Origin: Allorhodoferax sp032337135 | GTDB lineage: Bacteria > Pseudomonadota > Gammaproteobacteria > Burkholderiales > Burkholderiaceae_C | DNA: 64,000 nucleotides | Direction of reading: 5' to 3' | Assembly (NCBI RefSeq): GCF_032337135.1 | Contig: NZ_JAVXZZ010000002.1 | Coordinates: 806,001 to 870,000, forward strand | The notes under the pieces: model-generated | Database searches by the model: none | Seen by the model: the letters and a program-made list of their open reading frames with translations, nothing else | What the model was told of the DNA's origin: nothing | Part shown: one piece after another, positions 53,697 through 61,610 of the stretch | How positions within the stretch are numbered: position 1 is the first letter of the stretch | How the letters are laid out: each line of letters opens with the position of its first letter | Translations under genes and position numbers: made by a program

Positions 53697-54512
53697 GTGC
53701 CGGGCCTGAGTCTGAAGGAGTTGCTGCAACAGCCGTTTCATGTGCCCAGCGTCCCGCGCGTGGTGGCGGTGCTGCTGACCGAACTGGAACACCCGGTGGC
53801 GGACCTGCGCCGCATCACGCAGCAGATCAGCACCGACCCGGCATTGACCTTGCGCCTGCTGCAGTGGGCCAACGCCGAAAGCGTGGGCCTGCGGGGCCAG
53901 ATCAGCAGCGTGTCGGAAGCCCTGGCGCTGCTGTCGCTGGCCGACGTGAAGAAGGTCGCCAAAGAAGCGGCTGCTGGCGCCACGCTCAAGGCGGTGCCCG
54001 GCATCAGCCTGCCGCAGTTCTGGACCTACAGCCTCAACGTGGCCAAGGTCTCGCGCTCCCTGGCCGCCGTGGTGCGCCAGAACCAGCAAGCAGCCTTTAC
54101 CTGTGGCCTGATCCATGGGCTCGGTGAGTTGGCGATGCATCTGGCCATGCCCGAAGACATGGCCGCGCTCGATGCCAAGGTGAAACCCCTGGACCTGAAG
54201 CGCGCCAAGGCCGAACGCCAGCAATTCGGCTACTGCTGGGCCAGTGTGGGCGCCGGATATGCCCAGGCTTGGGGCCTGCCGCAGACCCTGGTCGATGCGC
54301 TGGAGCACCAGTACGCTCCGTTCGAGAACGATGTCTACGAACCGCTGGCCGGCGTCATCCACCTGGCCACCTGGCGCGCCCGCTGCAAGGAAGCCACGCT
54401 GGACGACCGCGAGATGGCGGTCACCTTTCCGGGTTTCGTTGGCGAGGTGCTGGGCCTGGACATCGACATGGTGCTGCAGCAGGACCCCTTCGACTGGGCC
54501 GCCCACACCTAA
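53697..54512 (+). CDS. HDOD-domain protein
   Basis: The 271-residue protein is one HDOD domain, an HD-like fold without the catalytic HD pair: SLKELLQQPFHVPSVPRVVAVLLTELEHPVADLRRITQQISTDPALTLRLLQWANAE, then GQISSVSEALALLSLADVKK and CGLIHGLGELAMHL. HDOD proteins are signalling adaptors linked to motility and development. The start is placed at the GTG at 53697, which has GGGAG eight bases upstream; the frame is open to 53634 but that codon has poor spacing. The stop TAA is the beginning of a palindromic element. Confidence 0.85.
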   Translation: MPGLSLKELLQQPFHVPSVPRVVAVLLTELEHPVADLRRITQQISTDPALTLRLLQWANAESVGLRGQISSVSEALALLSLADVKKVAKEAAAGATLKAVPGISLPQFWTYSLNVAKVSRSLAAVVRQNQQAAFTCGLIHGLGELAMHLAMPEDMAALDAKVKPLDLKRAKAERQQFGYCWASVGAGYAQAWGLPQTLVDALEHQYAPFENDVYEPLAGVIHLATWRARCKEATLDDREMAVTFPGFVGEVLGLDIDMVLQQDPFDWAAHT

Positions 54513-54613
54513 TCCATCCCTAAACCAACCGTGCCGTCGTTGCTCAGCCTTGTCGTACATCGTGTACTGTCTGCGGCTTCACGCCTAGGCACGCATGATT
54601 TAGGAATGGATTG
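54510..54613. repeat. REP-like palindromic element, about 103 bp
   Basis: Outer arms AATCCATCCCTAAA (54511-54524) and TTTAGGAATGGATT (54599-54612) pair at 13 of 14 positions. Inner arms CGTGCC (54530-54535) and GGCACG (54588-54593) pair exactly, and the centre is the perfect palindrome GTACA-TCG-TGTAC (54555-54567). Its first bases form the stop codon of the HDOD gene. It fills almost the entire gap to the patatin gene. Confidence 0.8.
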
Positions 54614-54629
54614 ACTTCACGTATTTCCC

Positions 54630-55784
54630 ATGCAAGCTCTGCACATCCACGCGGGCCCGAAGGCGCGCGAACACATCGCCCGCTGCGGCCTTGCTCCCTC
54701 CCACGTCACCACCATTCCGGGCGCCGCGGGTGGCCCCAAGGGGCTCATCCTCGGGCCGCTCGACCGGTTCCTGTTCGGGCAGTGGTTGCCGCAAAGCTCG
54801 CAGCCGATTGACCTCGTGGGGGCTTCCATTGGGGCCTGGCGCATGGCCACGGCATGCCTGGACGAGGCTGTGCAGGCGTTCGCGCGGCTCGAGCACGACT
54901 ACATCCACCAGCACTACGACCTGCCACCGGGGCAGAAACGCCCCACGGCGAACCAGGTGAGCGAAACCTTTGGCGAGAACCTGCGCGCCTTCTACAGCGG
55001 ACGGGTAGGGCAGGTGCTGCAGCACCCGCGTTACCGGTTGCACATCGTCACCTCGCGCGGTCGCCACCTGCTGCGCACCGAGCACGCGCTGCGCACCCCG
55101 CTGGGCTACCTGGGTGCCTTTGCCACCAACGCCGTGCACCGCAAGGCCATGGGGGCCTGGTTGGAACGGGTGGTGTTTTCGGCGCCACAGGTTGGGGGAG
55201 GGGCCGCACCACTGCCCTTTGGAACGCAGGACTACCGTACGCGCCAAGTGGCGTTGTCCGACGCCAACTTCAACGATGCGCTGCAGGCCAGCTGCTCCAT
55301 TCCCTTCGTGCTGCGCGCCGTGCACAACATTGCGGGCGGGCCGCCCGGCGCCTACTGGGACGGCGGCATCACCGACTACCACCTGCACCTGGATTACCCC
55401 AGCGCCCCGAAAGCCAAAGCAGCCGCTATGGAAAATGCAGCGGCTCACGCAATGAATTCGCGGGCTACAGCCGAAAATGGCATTGTTCTTTATCCGCATT
55501 TCCAGCAGGCGGTGGTGCCGGGCTGGCTGGACAAGAGCCTGCGCTGGCGCCACGGCTCTACGCACTTCCTCGACACCATGGTGGTGCTGGCCCCCAACCC
55601 CGAGTGGGTCAAGACCCTTCCCAACGCCAAGCTACCCGACCGCACCGACTTCACCCGCTTCGGCCCCAACCTGGCCGCCCGGGTGCAGGCCTGGTCCACC
55701 GCAGTGTCGGCGGCCCAGCAGCTGGCGGACGAGTTTGCGCAGTGGCTGGAGCAGCCCGACCCGGGCCGCGTGCTACCGCTTTAG
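54630..55784 (+). CDS. Patatin-like phospholipase
   Basis: The 384-residue protein has the three patatin signatures: the glycine-rich oxyanion loop IPGAAGGPKGLILGPLDRFL, the nucleophile GASIGAW (GxSxG, Ser near residue 70) and the catalytic Asp in WDGGITDYHLH (near residue 250). These enzymes hydrolyse acyl chains from lipids; no signal peptide is seen, so it acts in the cytosol or at the inner face of the membrane. A family B repeat is in frame at about residues 266-280. The stop codon TAG is supplied by the left end of the 272-bp element. Confidence 0.93.
   Translation: MQALHIHAGPKAREHIARCGLAPSHVTTIPGAAGGPKGLILGPLDRFLFGQWLPQSSQPIDLVGASIGAWRMATACLDEAVQAFARLEHDYIHQHYDLPPGQKRPTANQVSETFGENLRAFYSGRVGQVLQHPRYRLHIVTSRGRHLLRTEHALRTPLGYLGAFATNAVHRKAMGAWLERVVFSAPQVGGGAAPLPFGTQDYRTRQVALSDANFNDALQASCSIPFVLRAVHNIAGGPPGAYWDGGITDYHLHLDYPSAPKAKAAAMENAAAHAMNSRATAENGIVLYPHFQQAVVPGWLDKSLRWRHGSTHFLDTMVVLAPNPEWVKTLPNAKLPDRTDFTRFGPNLAARVQAWSTAVSAAQQLADEFAQWLEQPDPGRVLPL
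55425..55467 (-). repeat. 43-bp interspersed repeat, family B, copy 6 (in the patatin gene)
   Basis: On the minus strand it reads TAGCCC, ten bases, TGCGTGAGCCGCTGC and a closing ATAGC with the fixed spacing. The flanking TTCGGCTG before TAGCCC is identical to the purL copy. Confidence 0.75.
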
Positions 55785-56052
55785 GGCCTGTTCACATCAA
55801 TTTCCAAAGGTGCGTTGCAATCCAAAAAGTCGGTGCGCAAGGCGCAAAACGCAGCCGGGGTTGCTCCCCCGGCAAGGCTTTGCAACGCCGCGTGCGGGCT
55901 TTTTGGTGCAACCCTGCGGGAAAGGGGTGAAAACAGAGCCACTCGGCGTTGCACTCCTTGCCCAGACGCCCAGTCTGGGCTTCGTCGTGCGCCTTGATTA
56001 CCTCTGTTTTCACCCCTTTCGCACTTTGGAAATTGGTGTGAACAGGCCCTAA
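55781..56052. mobile_element. MITE-like element with nested inverted repeats, 272 bp
   Basis: Terminal arms 55781-55814 and 56020-56052 start TTAGGGCCTGTTCACA and are complementary except for one mismatch and one single-base gap. Inside, 55815-55860 folds with 55866-55912, and 55920-55938 pairs perfectly with 56002-56020 over 19 bases. Each inner arm ends in a small hairpin (GCCGGGG/CCCCGGC; GCCCAGAC/GTCTGGGC). The two inner arms resemble each other (CGGCGTTGCA...CCTTGCC on both). There is no reading frame long enough for a transposase. TA lies at both edges and may be the target duplication. The element sits exactly between two converging genes. Confidence 0.8.
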
Positions 56053-56055
56053 CCC

Positions 56056-57192
56056 TCACATCGATTCCAGCAGCATCTGGCGGTAATCCTCGGCGGAGGC
56101 CAGGCGCGGGTTGGTCTTGTGGCAGTGGTCGGCCAGGGCGCCGGTAATGACGGCATCGAAATCGGCCTCGGTGACCCCCAGCGCAGCCAGCCCGGTAGGC
56201 AAGCCCAAGCGGGCATTCATGTCGCGCAGGGCCGGGGCGACATCAGCGCCACCGGAAAGGCCCATGGCATGCGCCATGCGCTCCAGCCGCTTTTCACTGC
56301 ATACCGAGTCGTCGGTGGCATTGAAGCGGACCACGGCGGGCAGGAACATGGCATTGAGCGTGCCGTGGTGCAGGTGCGGGTTCACGCCACCCAGTGCATG
56401 GCTCAGCGAGTGCACGCAGCCCAGTCCTTTCTGGAAGGCCATGGCGCCTTGCATGCTGGCGCTCATCATCTGGCGGCGTGCCTCGCGGTCGGCACCATTG
56501 CGAGTGGCGCGCTCGATGTGGGCCCAGCCACGCTCCAGCCCGTCCAGGGCAATGCCATCGGCGGGAGGGTTGAACGCCGCCGACATGAAGGTTTCCATGC
56601 AGTGCGCGATCGCGTCCATGCCGGTGGCAGCAGTCAGCATGGCAGGCAGGCCCAGCGTCAGCTCCGGGTCGCAGATGGCGACCTTGGGCACCAGATGCCA
56701 CGAATGAAAGCCAAGCTTGCGGTGGTCGTCCACGATGATGATGGCGCCGCGCGCCACCTCGCTTCCCGTACCGGCGGTGGTGGGCACCGCAATGATGGGT
56801 GCCACGGCCTCGGTGATGCGGGGCGAGCCGCCCTCGATGGTGGCGTAGTGCGTGAGCGGCCCCGGGTGCGTGGCGGCAATCGCCACGCCCTTGGCGCAGT
56901 CGATGGCCGAGCCTCCGCCCACTGCCACCAGTCCGTCACAGCCCTGCGCCCGGAACAGTTCCGCTGCGGCACGCACCGCTGCTTCGGTGGGGTTCGAGGG
57001 GGTCTGATCGAAGACGGTGCAGGGCAGGGGAGCCAATGCGTCCAGCGCCTTCTGCAGCACACCGGCGGCACGGATACCGGCATCGGTCACCACCAGGGGC
57101 CGCGTGATGCCCTTGGCCTGGCACTCCTGCTGCAGCAAGCCGACTGCGCCGAAGTCGAACTGGATTTGCGTGATGTACTGGATCAGTGCCAT
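56056..57192 (-). CDS. Iron-containing alcohol dehydrogenase
   Basis: The 378-residue protein is a type III alcohol dehydrogenase: NAD-binding VAVGGGSAIDCAKGVAIAA, AVPTTAGTGSEVARGAIIIVD, and metal ligands in TGMDAIAHCMETFMSA (Asp and His), GCVHSLSHALGG and PHLHHGTLNAMFLPAVVRFN (His). Substrate could be a short alcohol, aldehyde or diol. The start at 57192 has AAGGGG six bases upstream; an ATG seven codons earlier lacks a site. It is divergent from the esterase gene by 54 bp. Confidence 0.95.
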   Translation of the reverse strand: MALIQYITQIQFDFGAVGLLQQECQAKGITRPLVVTDAGIRAAGVLQKALDALAPLPCTVFDQTPSNPTEAAVRAAAELFRAQGCDGLVAVGGGSAIDCAKGVAIAATHPGPLTHYATIEGGSPRITEAVAPIIAVPTTAGTGSEVARGAIIIVDDHRKLGFHSWHLVPKVAICDPELTLGLPAMLTAATGMDAIAHCMETFMSAAFNPPADGIALDGLERGWAHIERATRNGADREARRQMMSASMQGAMAFQKGLGCVHSLSHALGGVNPHLHHGTLNAMFLPAVVRFNATDDSVCSEKRLERMAHAMGLSGGADVAPALRDMNARLGLPTGLAALGVTEADFDAVITGALADHCHKTNPRLASAEDYRQMLLESM

Positions 57193-57246
57193 GCGGTTCC
57201 CCTTTACGATCAAGACTCTGGCAATGTAGCAGCAGCCCTATCTCCC

Positions 57247-58236
57247 ATGAGTCACCAAAATTACCACCACCGCAACCCTCGCGCGCAGCTGACCCCGGCC
57301 ATGCGCAAGGTGCTCGACGCCATGGCCCGCGCCGCCCACGTGCCGCTGCATGCACTGACCCCGCAGCAGGCCCGCTCGGCCTACACGGCTGGTGCCGACG
57401 TGCTGGAACTGCCCAAGCACCGCCTGCAGCGGGTGGAAGACTTGCTGATACCGGTGCGGGATGGCACGCATATCGGTGCCAGACTGTACGCGCCGGACAA
57501 CGGATCGCACGGGGTGCTGGTGTACTTCCATGGCGGCGGCTTCACCATCGGCAGTGTGGACACGCACGACGGGCTGAGCCGGCGCCTGAGCCACCTGGCG
57601 GATTGCGCAGTGATTTCCGTCGACTACCGGCTGGCCCCCGAACACAAATTCCCCACCGCCTTCGAAGATGCGTGGGACGCCCTGTGCTGGGTGCGGCAAG
57701 AGGCCGGACGCCTGGGCTTGGACGACCAGCGTCTGGCCGTGGGGGGGGACAGTGCCGGAGGTACGCTGTCGGCCGCCTGCGCGATTGCGGCGCGTGATGC
57801 AGGCCTGCCGCTGGCGCTGCAGCTGCTGTTCTACCCGGGCTGTGCCGCGCACCAGGACACGCCCTCGCACCACACCTATGCCCAAGGCTTTGTGCTGGAA
57901 GAGCCACACATCAGCTACTTCTTCAACCACTACATCCGCACCGCCGCTGACCGCGACGACTGGCGCTTTGCCCCGCTCGATGGGCGCACGGAAGCGGGGC
58001 ACGAAGCGGAACTGCACGACGTGGCGCCTGCCTGGATCGGTCTGGCCGAGTGCGACCCGTTAGTGGATGAAGGCGTGATGTATGCGGATCGCCTGCGCAT
58101 GGCGGGGGTGGCCGTGGATCTGGAAATCTACCGCGGCGTGGTGCACGAGTTCATCAAGATGGGGCGCGCCATCCCCGAGGCGCTGCAGGCCCACGCTGAC
58201 GCTGCAAGGGCACTGAAGCAGGCCTTTGGCGGCTAG
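57247..58236 (+). CDS. HSL-family alpha/beta hydrolase (esterase)
   Basis: The 329-residue protein has the hormone-sensitive-lipase family marks: oxyanion motif LVYFHGGGFTIGSVDTHD, VISVDYRLAPEHKFPTAFED, nucleophile VGGDSAGGTLS (Ser near residue 170), Asp in AECDPLVDEGVMYAD and His in VVHEFIKMG. It hydrolyses carboxylic esters; natural substrate unknown. Its TAG stop shares the bases CTAG with the TAG stop of cheZ on the opposite strand. The frame is also open upstream through the alcohol dehydrogenase antisense, which I do not consider coding. Confidence 0.95.
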   Translation: MSHQNYHHRNPRAQLTPAMRKVLDAMARAAHVPLHALTPQQARSAYTAGADVLELPKHRLQRVEDLLIPVRDGTHIGARLYAPDNGSHGVLVYFHGGGFTIGSVDTHDGLSRRLSHLADCAVISVDYRLAPEHKFPTAFEDAWDALCWVRQEAGRLGLDDQRLAVGGDSAGGTLSAACAIAARDAGLPLALQLLFYPGCAAHQDTPSHHTYAQGFVLEEPHISYFFNHYIRTAADRDDWRFAPLDGRTEAGHEAELHDVAPAWIGLAECDPLVDEGVMYADRLRMAGVAVDLEIYRGVVHEFIKMGRAIPEALQAHADAARALKQAFGG

Positions 58237-58868
58237 AACCCGAGAGACGCCAGCAGGTCGTCCACGTCACTCTGCTGCAACGCCTTGTCAGCCAATTGCG
58301 GGCCTTCGAGCACGTGGTCGTCGACGCTGGCCGGGCCGCGCAGTGCCTCCTGCACACTGGCGCTGGCCGACTCGGGTGCGCTGTCGATCAGCAGGTGCAC
58401 CAACTGCATTTCGGTGCGGTTGATGATGTCGATGACTTTCTTGATCACCTGGCCGGAGAGATCCTGGAAGTCCTGCGCCATCATGATGTCCGACAGGGCA
58501 TTGGCCTGGCCTTCGGCAAACTGGGCCGATTGCTTTGCGTATTTGGAGCACACGATCAGCAGACCACGGGCCTTGTCCACTGTCATGGCGGGGTCTGCGG
58601 CCATGCGCGCCAGGGACTCGCTCAGCTCGATCCCGCGGCTGGAGAGGTCGTCGCACTCGGGTTTTGCGGTTTCCACCAGGGTAAGCACCTTGTTGGCCGC
58701 GTCTTCGGTCATCTTGCCGACATAGGCCAGTCGATCCCGCGCATCCGGGATTTCGGCCACGATGGTATTGAGCTGGTTGCCACCCAGGATGGTGAGCGCC
58801 TCATGCATTTCCCGGGTGATGGCACCCAGACGCGCATAAGCCTCTTCCTTGCTGATGGGAGTTGACAT
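58233..58868 (-). CDS. cheZ: Chemotaxis protein phosphatase CheZ
   Basis: CheZ removes phosphate from CheY-P and ends the motor signal. The 211-residue protein has the long helical hairpin, with the active-site motif MMAQDFQDLSGQVIKKVIDII (Asp and Gln of the D-F-Q-D-L-x-G-Q stretch, about residue 130-140), and the C-terminal CheY-binding tail SDVDDLLASLGF after a linker. CAGG lies before the ATG. No cheA, cheY, cheB or flagellar gene is near, so this copy is apart from the main chemotaxis cluster. It converges on the esterase with overlapping stop codons. Confidence 0.93.
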   Translation of the reverse strand: MSTPISKEEAYARLGAITREMHEALTILGGNQLNTIVAEIPDARDRLAYVGKMTEDAANKVLTLVETAKPECDDLSSRGIELSESLARMAADPAMTVDKARGLLIVCSKYAKQSAQFAEGQANALSDIMMAQDFQDLSGQVIKKVIDIINRTEMQLVHLLIDSAPESASASVQEALRGPASVDDHVLEGPQLADKALQQSDVDDLLASLGF

Positions 58869-58976
58869 GGAACCTGCCCCTTTTTAGACGGTATTTTCGT
58901 TAGCTTAGCACGGCTGGTGCTGCATTACTGGCACCAATTCCGCTGTAGGAAGCCCTTTTGGAGCCACCGTCTATCC

Positions 58977-59897
58977 TCAGACATCGGCCAGCAGGGAATA
59001 AGGCAATGCCAATAGTTCAATCTGCGCGTCCGGATACTCTGCCGTTGCCAAGGCCTGGCCCTCCCACTGGGTCTGCAGGCACAGCAAGGCCACCCAGTGG
59101 CCCGCACGCTCGACGTCGGGCGCTGCGGCGGCTACCGTGCCCGCACTCTGCTGCGGGTCGTCGCGGAGCAACACTTCCTGCCCCGGCTGCAGCGGCACGG
59201 CGCTGCGCGCCAAATAAGTGCGACGCTTCAGTGTGCCGCGGAACTGGCTGCGGGCGACGACCTCCTGCCCCGGGTAACACCCTTTCTTGAAGCTCACACC
59301 GCCGATCGATTCGTAGTTGAGCATTTGGGGCACAAACAGTTCGATGGTCGAAGCCTGCACCCAGGCCACACCGCTCAGAACTTCACTGCACTCCCAGACT
59401 GCCACTTCCATATCCGCGCCATCCAGCAGAGAGGGAGCGACGTGCACCTGCCGGGCCAGCCCTTGGCTGGGGTAGAGACACACGATGTGGCCTCCGTCCG
59501 ATGTGGCCCAAGCCTGCCAAGGCGCGGTGGCTTGCGCCTCGGGGCTGCTTTGGCACGCGTTGCCGAGGCGGCCGTACACGGTGTAGTTCGCGCTCTCATC
59601 AGTGAGGCGAACTTTGGAGCGCATCACAAACATCTGCAGGCGTTTGAGTGTGGTGGCCAGCAAGTCACGGGCGACCAGCAACCAGACGTCGTCTTCGGCG
59701 CGCTTGATGGCAATGAAGCTGGCCAACATACGCCCCTTCGGACTGCAGTAGGCCGCCATTCGCGCCTGCCCTGTTGGCAGCAACACCAGATCGTGGGTCA
59801 GTTGCCCATGCAAAAACTTCACGGCGTCTTCGCCGTGGGCCCGGATCAGACCCCAATGGTCGAGCTTGGAAATGCCGTGGTGGTGAAACTCATTCAT
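58977..59897 (-). CDS. ygfZ: Folate-binding protein YgfZ (iron-sulfur cluster repair)
   Basis: YgfZ is a GcvT-like, tetrahydrofolate-dependent protein that helps maintain iron-sulfur enzymes. The 306-residue protein shows the diagnostic KGCYPGQEVVARSQFRG (K-G-C-Y-x-G-Q-E, Cys near residue 217), an N-terminal FLHGQLTHDLVLLPTGQARMAAYCSPKGRMLASF and the GcvT C-terminal barrel. I start at 59897 (MNEFHHHGI) where homology begins; the frame extends 47 residues upstream across the mltG start, without a ribosome site. It is divergent from mltG. Confidence 0.95.
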   Translation of the reverse strand: MNEFHHHGISKLDHWGLIRAHGEDAVKFLHGQLTHDLVLLPTGQARMAAYCSPKGRMLASFIAIKRAEDDVWLLVARDLLATTLKRLQMFVMRSKVRLTDESANYTVYGRLGNACQSSPEAQATAPWQAWATSDGGHIVCLYPSQGLARQVHVAPSLLDGADMEVAVWECSEVLSGVAWVQASTIELFVPQMLNYESIGGVSFKKGCYPGQEVVARSQFRGTLKRRTYLARSAVPLQPGQEVLLRDDPQQSAGTVAAAAPDVERAGHWVALLCLQTQWEGQALATAEYPDAQIELLALPYSLLADV

Positions 59898-59968
59898 GCG
59901 CGTCGTGCTGCAAAAGCTGCCTTCAGAAGCCTGAATTATGATTGCAGCCCCTTCCCCCTGGTGACGCT

Positions 59969-60958
59969 GTGGCTCTTTTCCGATTGTTCCTTGTTGCGCT
60001 GATCGCCGTCTTGCTCGCGGCACTGGCGGCGGTGTCATGGCTGGGAAGTCCCATTGGCCAGCCAGGCCGCACGCTGGACCTCAGCATTGCCCCAAAGACA
60101 GCCTCGCAGCAGGTGGCACAGCAGGTAGTGCAGGCGGGTGCCAACGTGAATCCCACCCTGCTGTACGCCTGGTTCCGGCTTTCCGGCCAATCGCGGGCGA
60201 TCAAGGCCGGCAGCTACGAACTGGAAAGTGACATCACCCCCCGCCGGCTATTGGAAAAGCTGGTCAACGGGGAGCAGGCGCTGCGCAGCGTTACCGTGGT
60301 TGAGGGGTGGACGTTCCGCCAGCTGCGTCAGGCATTGGCCCAGCACCCCGAACTGCGCCACGACACTGCCCAATGGACCGACGCCGCCATCATGCAGGCG
60401 CTTGGCAGGGGAGGGCAGGCAGCCGAAGGACGTTTCTTCCCAGACACTTACCGGTTTGCCAAGGGCAGCAGCGATCTCGCCGTACTGCAGACGGCCCTGG
60501 CAGCGATGGACGAGCAGTTGCGTCTGGCTTGGGGTGGGCGAGCCGAAGCCAACGTCCTGCAAAGCCCCGACGAGCTGCTGACGCTGGCCAGCATCGTGGA
60601 GAAAGAGACGGGGGCCGCTGCGGACCGGGGACAGGTGGCTGCAGTCTTCCATAACCGGTTGCGCATCGGCATGCGTTTGCAGACCGATCCGACCGTGATC
60701 TACGGACTGGGGGAACGATTTGACGGAAATCTGCGCAAGGCGGACCTGCAGCGTGACACACCGTACAACACCTATACCCGTGCAGGGCTGCCCCCCACTC
60801 CCATCGCGTTGCCCGGCAAGGCTGCGTTGGTGGCAGCGGCCCGTCCCGATGGGAGTTCCGCCCTGTACTTTGTGGCCAAGGGAGATGGGTCCAGCCAATT
60901 CAGCACCACGCTGGAAGAACACAATCGCGCCGTCAACCGCTACCAACGTCAACCCTGA
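59969..60958 (+). CDS. mltG: Endolytic murein transglycosylase MltG
   Basis: MltG cuts nascent peptidoglycan glycan strands at the inner membrane. The protein has an N-terminal membrane helix (FRLFLVALIAVLLAALAAVSWL), a LysM-like region and the YceG catalytic domain: EGRFFPDTYRFAKGS, LTLASIVEKETGAAADRGQVAAVFHNRL with the catalytic Glu in VEKETG, RLQTDPTVIYGLG and NTYTRAGLPPTPIALPGKAAL. I choose the GTG at 59969 (GGTGA five bases upstream); a TTG at 59942 would add nine residues. The length is then 329. It begins the run mltG-tmk-holB-pilZ-tatD, 10 bp before tmk. Confidence 0.95.
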   Translation: MALFRLFLVALIAVLLAALAAVSWLGSPIGQPGRTLDLSIAPKTASQQVAQQVVQAGANVNPTLLYAWFRLSGQSRAIKAGSYELESDITPRRLLEKLVNGEQALRSVTVVEGWTFRQLRQALAQHPELRHDTAQWTDAAIMQALGRGGQAAEGRFFPDTYRFAKGSSDLAVLQTALAAMDEQLRLAWGGRAEANVLQSPDELLTLASIVEKETGAAADRGQVAAVFHNRLRIGMRLQTDPTVIYGLGERFDGNLRKADLQRDTPYNTYTRAGLPPTPIALPGKAALVAAARPDGSSALYFVAKGDGSSQFSTTLEEHNRAVNRYQRQP

Positions 60959-60968
60959 GCGAACAAGC

Positions 60969-61610
60969 ATGCAGCCCGGAATATTCATCACCATGGAAGG
61001 CATTGACGGTGCCGGGAAGTCGACCCACATCGAGCGCCTGGCCACCCTTTTCCGGACACAAGGCCGCACCGTGGTGGTTTCGCGCGAGCCAGGCGGCACA
61101 CCGCTGGCTGAGAAAATCCGTTCGGTCCTGTTGGCCGAGCGGATGGACAGCCTGTCCGAAGCGCTGCTGATGTTCGCCTCGCGCCGCGAACACATCGTCG
61201 ACGTGATCGCTCCCGCGCTGCGCCGTGGCGAAGTGGTCATCAGTGACCGCTACACCGACTCTTCCTTTGCGTACCAAGGGGGAGGGCGCCAGTTCGACAC
61301 CTCCAAGCTCGACACCCTGGAGGCCTGGGTTCAGGACGCTGGCGCCGATGTGCAGGCGGTGGTACCGGACTTGACCCTGTGGTTCGACCTGCCCGCGGAG
61401 GTCGCGGCCGCACGGCTTTCCACCGCCCGTGCCCCCGACAAGTTCGAGTCGGAGTCGGTCGCGTTCTTCGGCCGTGTCATTGCGGCGTATGCGCGTCGGC
61501 AACAGCAAAACCCCAGCAGGATTGCACGCATTGACGCCCACCAGTCTGTCGAGGATGTCTGGCAGCAGGTACTTCGCACGATTCAGCAGCGCGGGTGGGG
61601 CGCCCCATGA
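60969..61610 (+). CDS. tmk: Thymidylate kinase
   Basis: Tmk converts dTMP to dTDP. The 213-residue protein has the P-loop FITMEGIDGAGKSTHIERLA, the DR(Y/H) motif VISDRYTDSSFAYQGGGR and a LID-type stretch with the Arg of RAPDKFESE. VVSREPGGTPLAEKIRSVLL is also typical. Its stop overlaps the holB start (ATGA). It is the conserved second gene of this replication/envelope run. Confidence 0.98.
   Translation: MQPGIFITMEGIDGAGKSTHIERLATLFRTQGRTVVVSREPGGTPLAEKIRSVLLAERMDSLSEALLMFASRREHIVDVIAPALRRGEVVISDRYTDSSFAYQGGGRQFDTSKLDTLEAWVQDAGADVQAVVPDLTLWFDLPAEVAAARLSTARAPDKFESESVAFFGRVIAAYARRQQQNPSRIARIDAHQSVEDVWQQVLRTIQQRGWGAP

Noticed and set aside
56119..57246. Upstream extension of the esterase frame across the alcohol dehydrogenase (antisense)
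   Set aside because: The esterase family begins at 57247; the 376 codons before it are antisense to a certain gene and have esterase-unrelated sequence.
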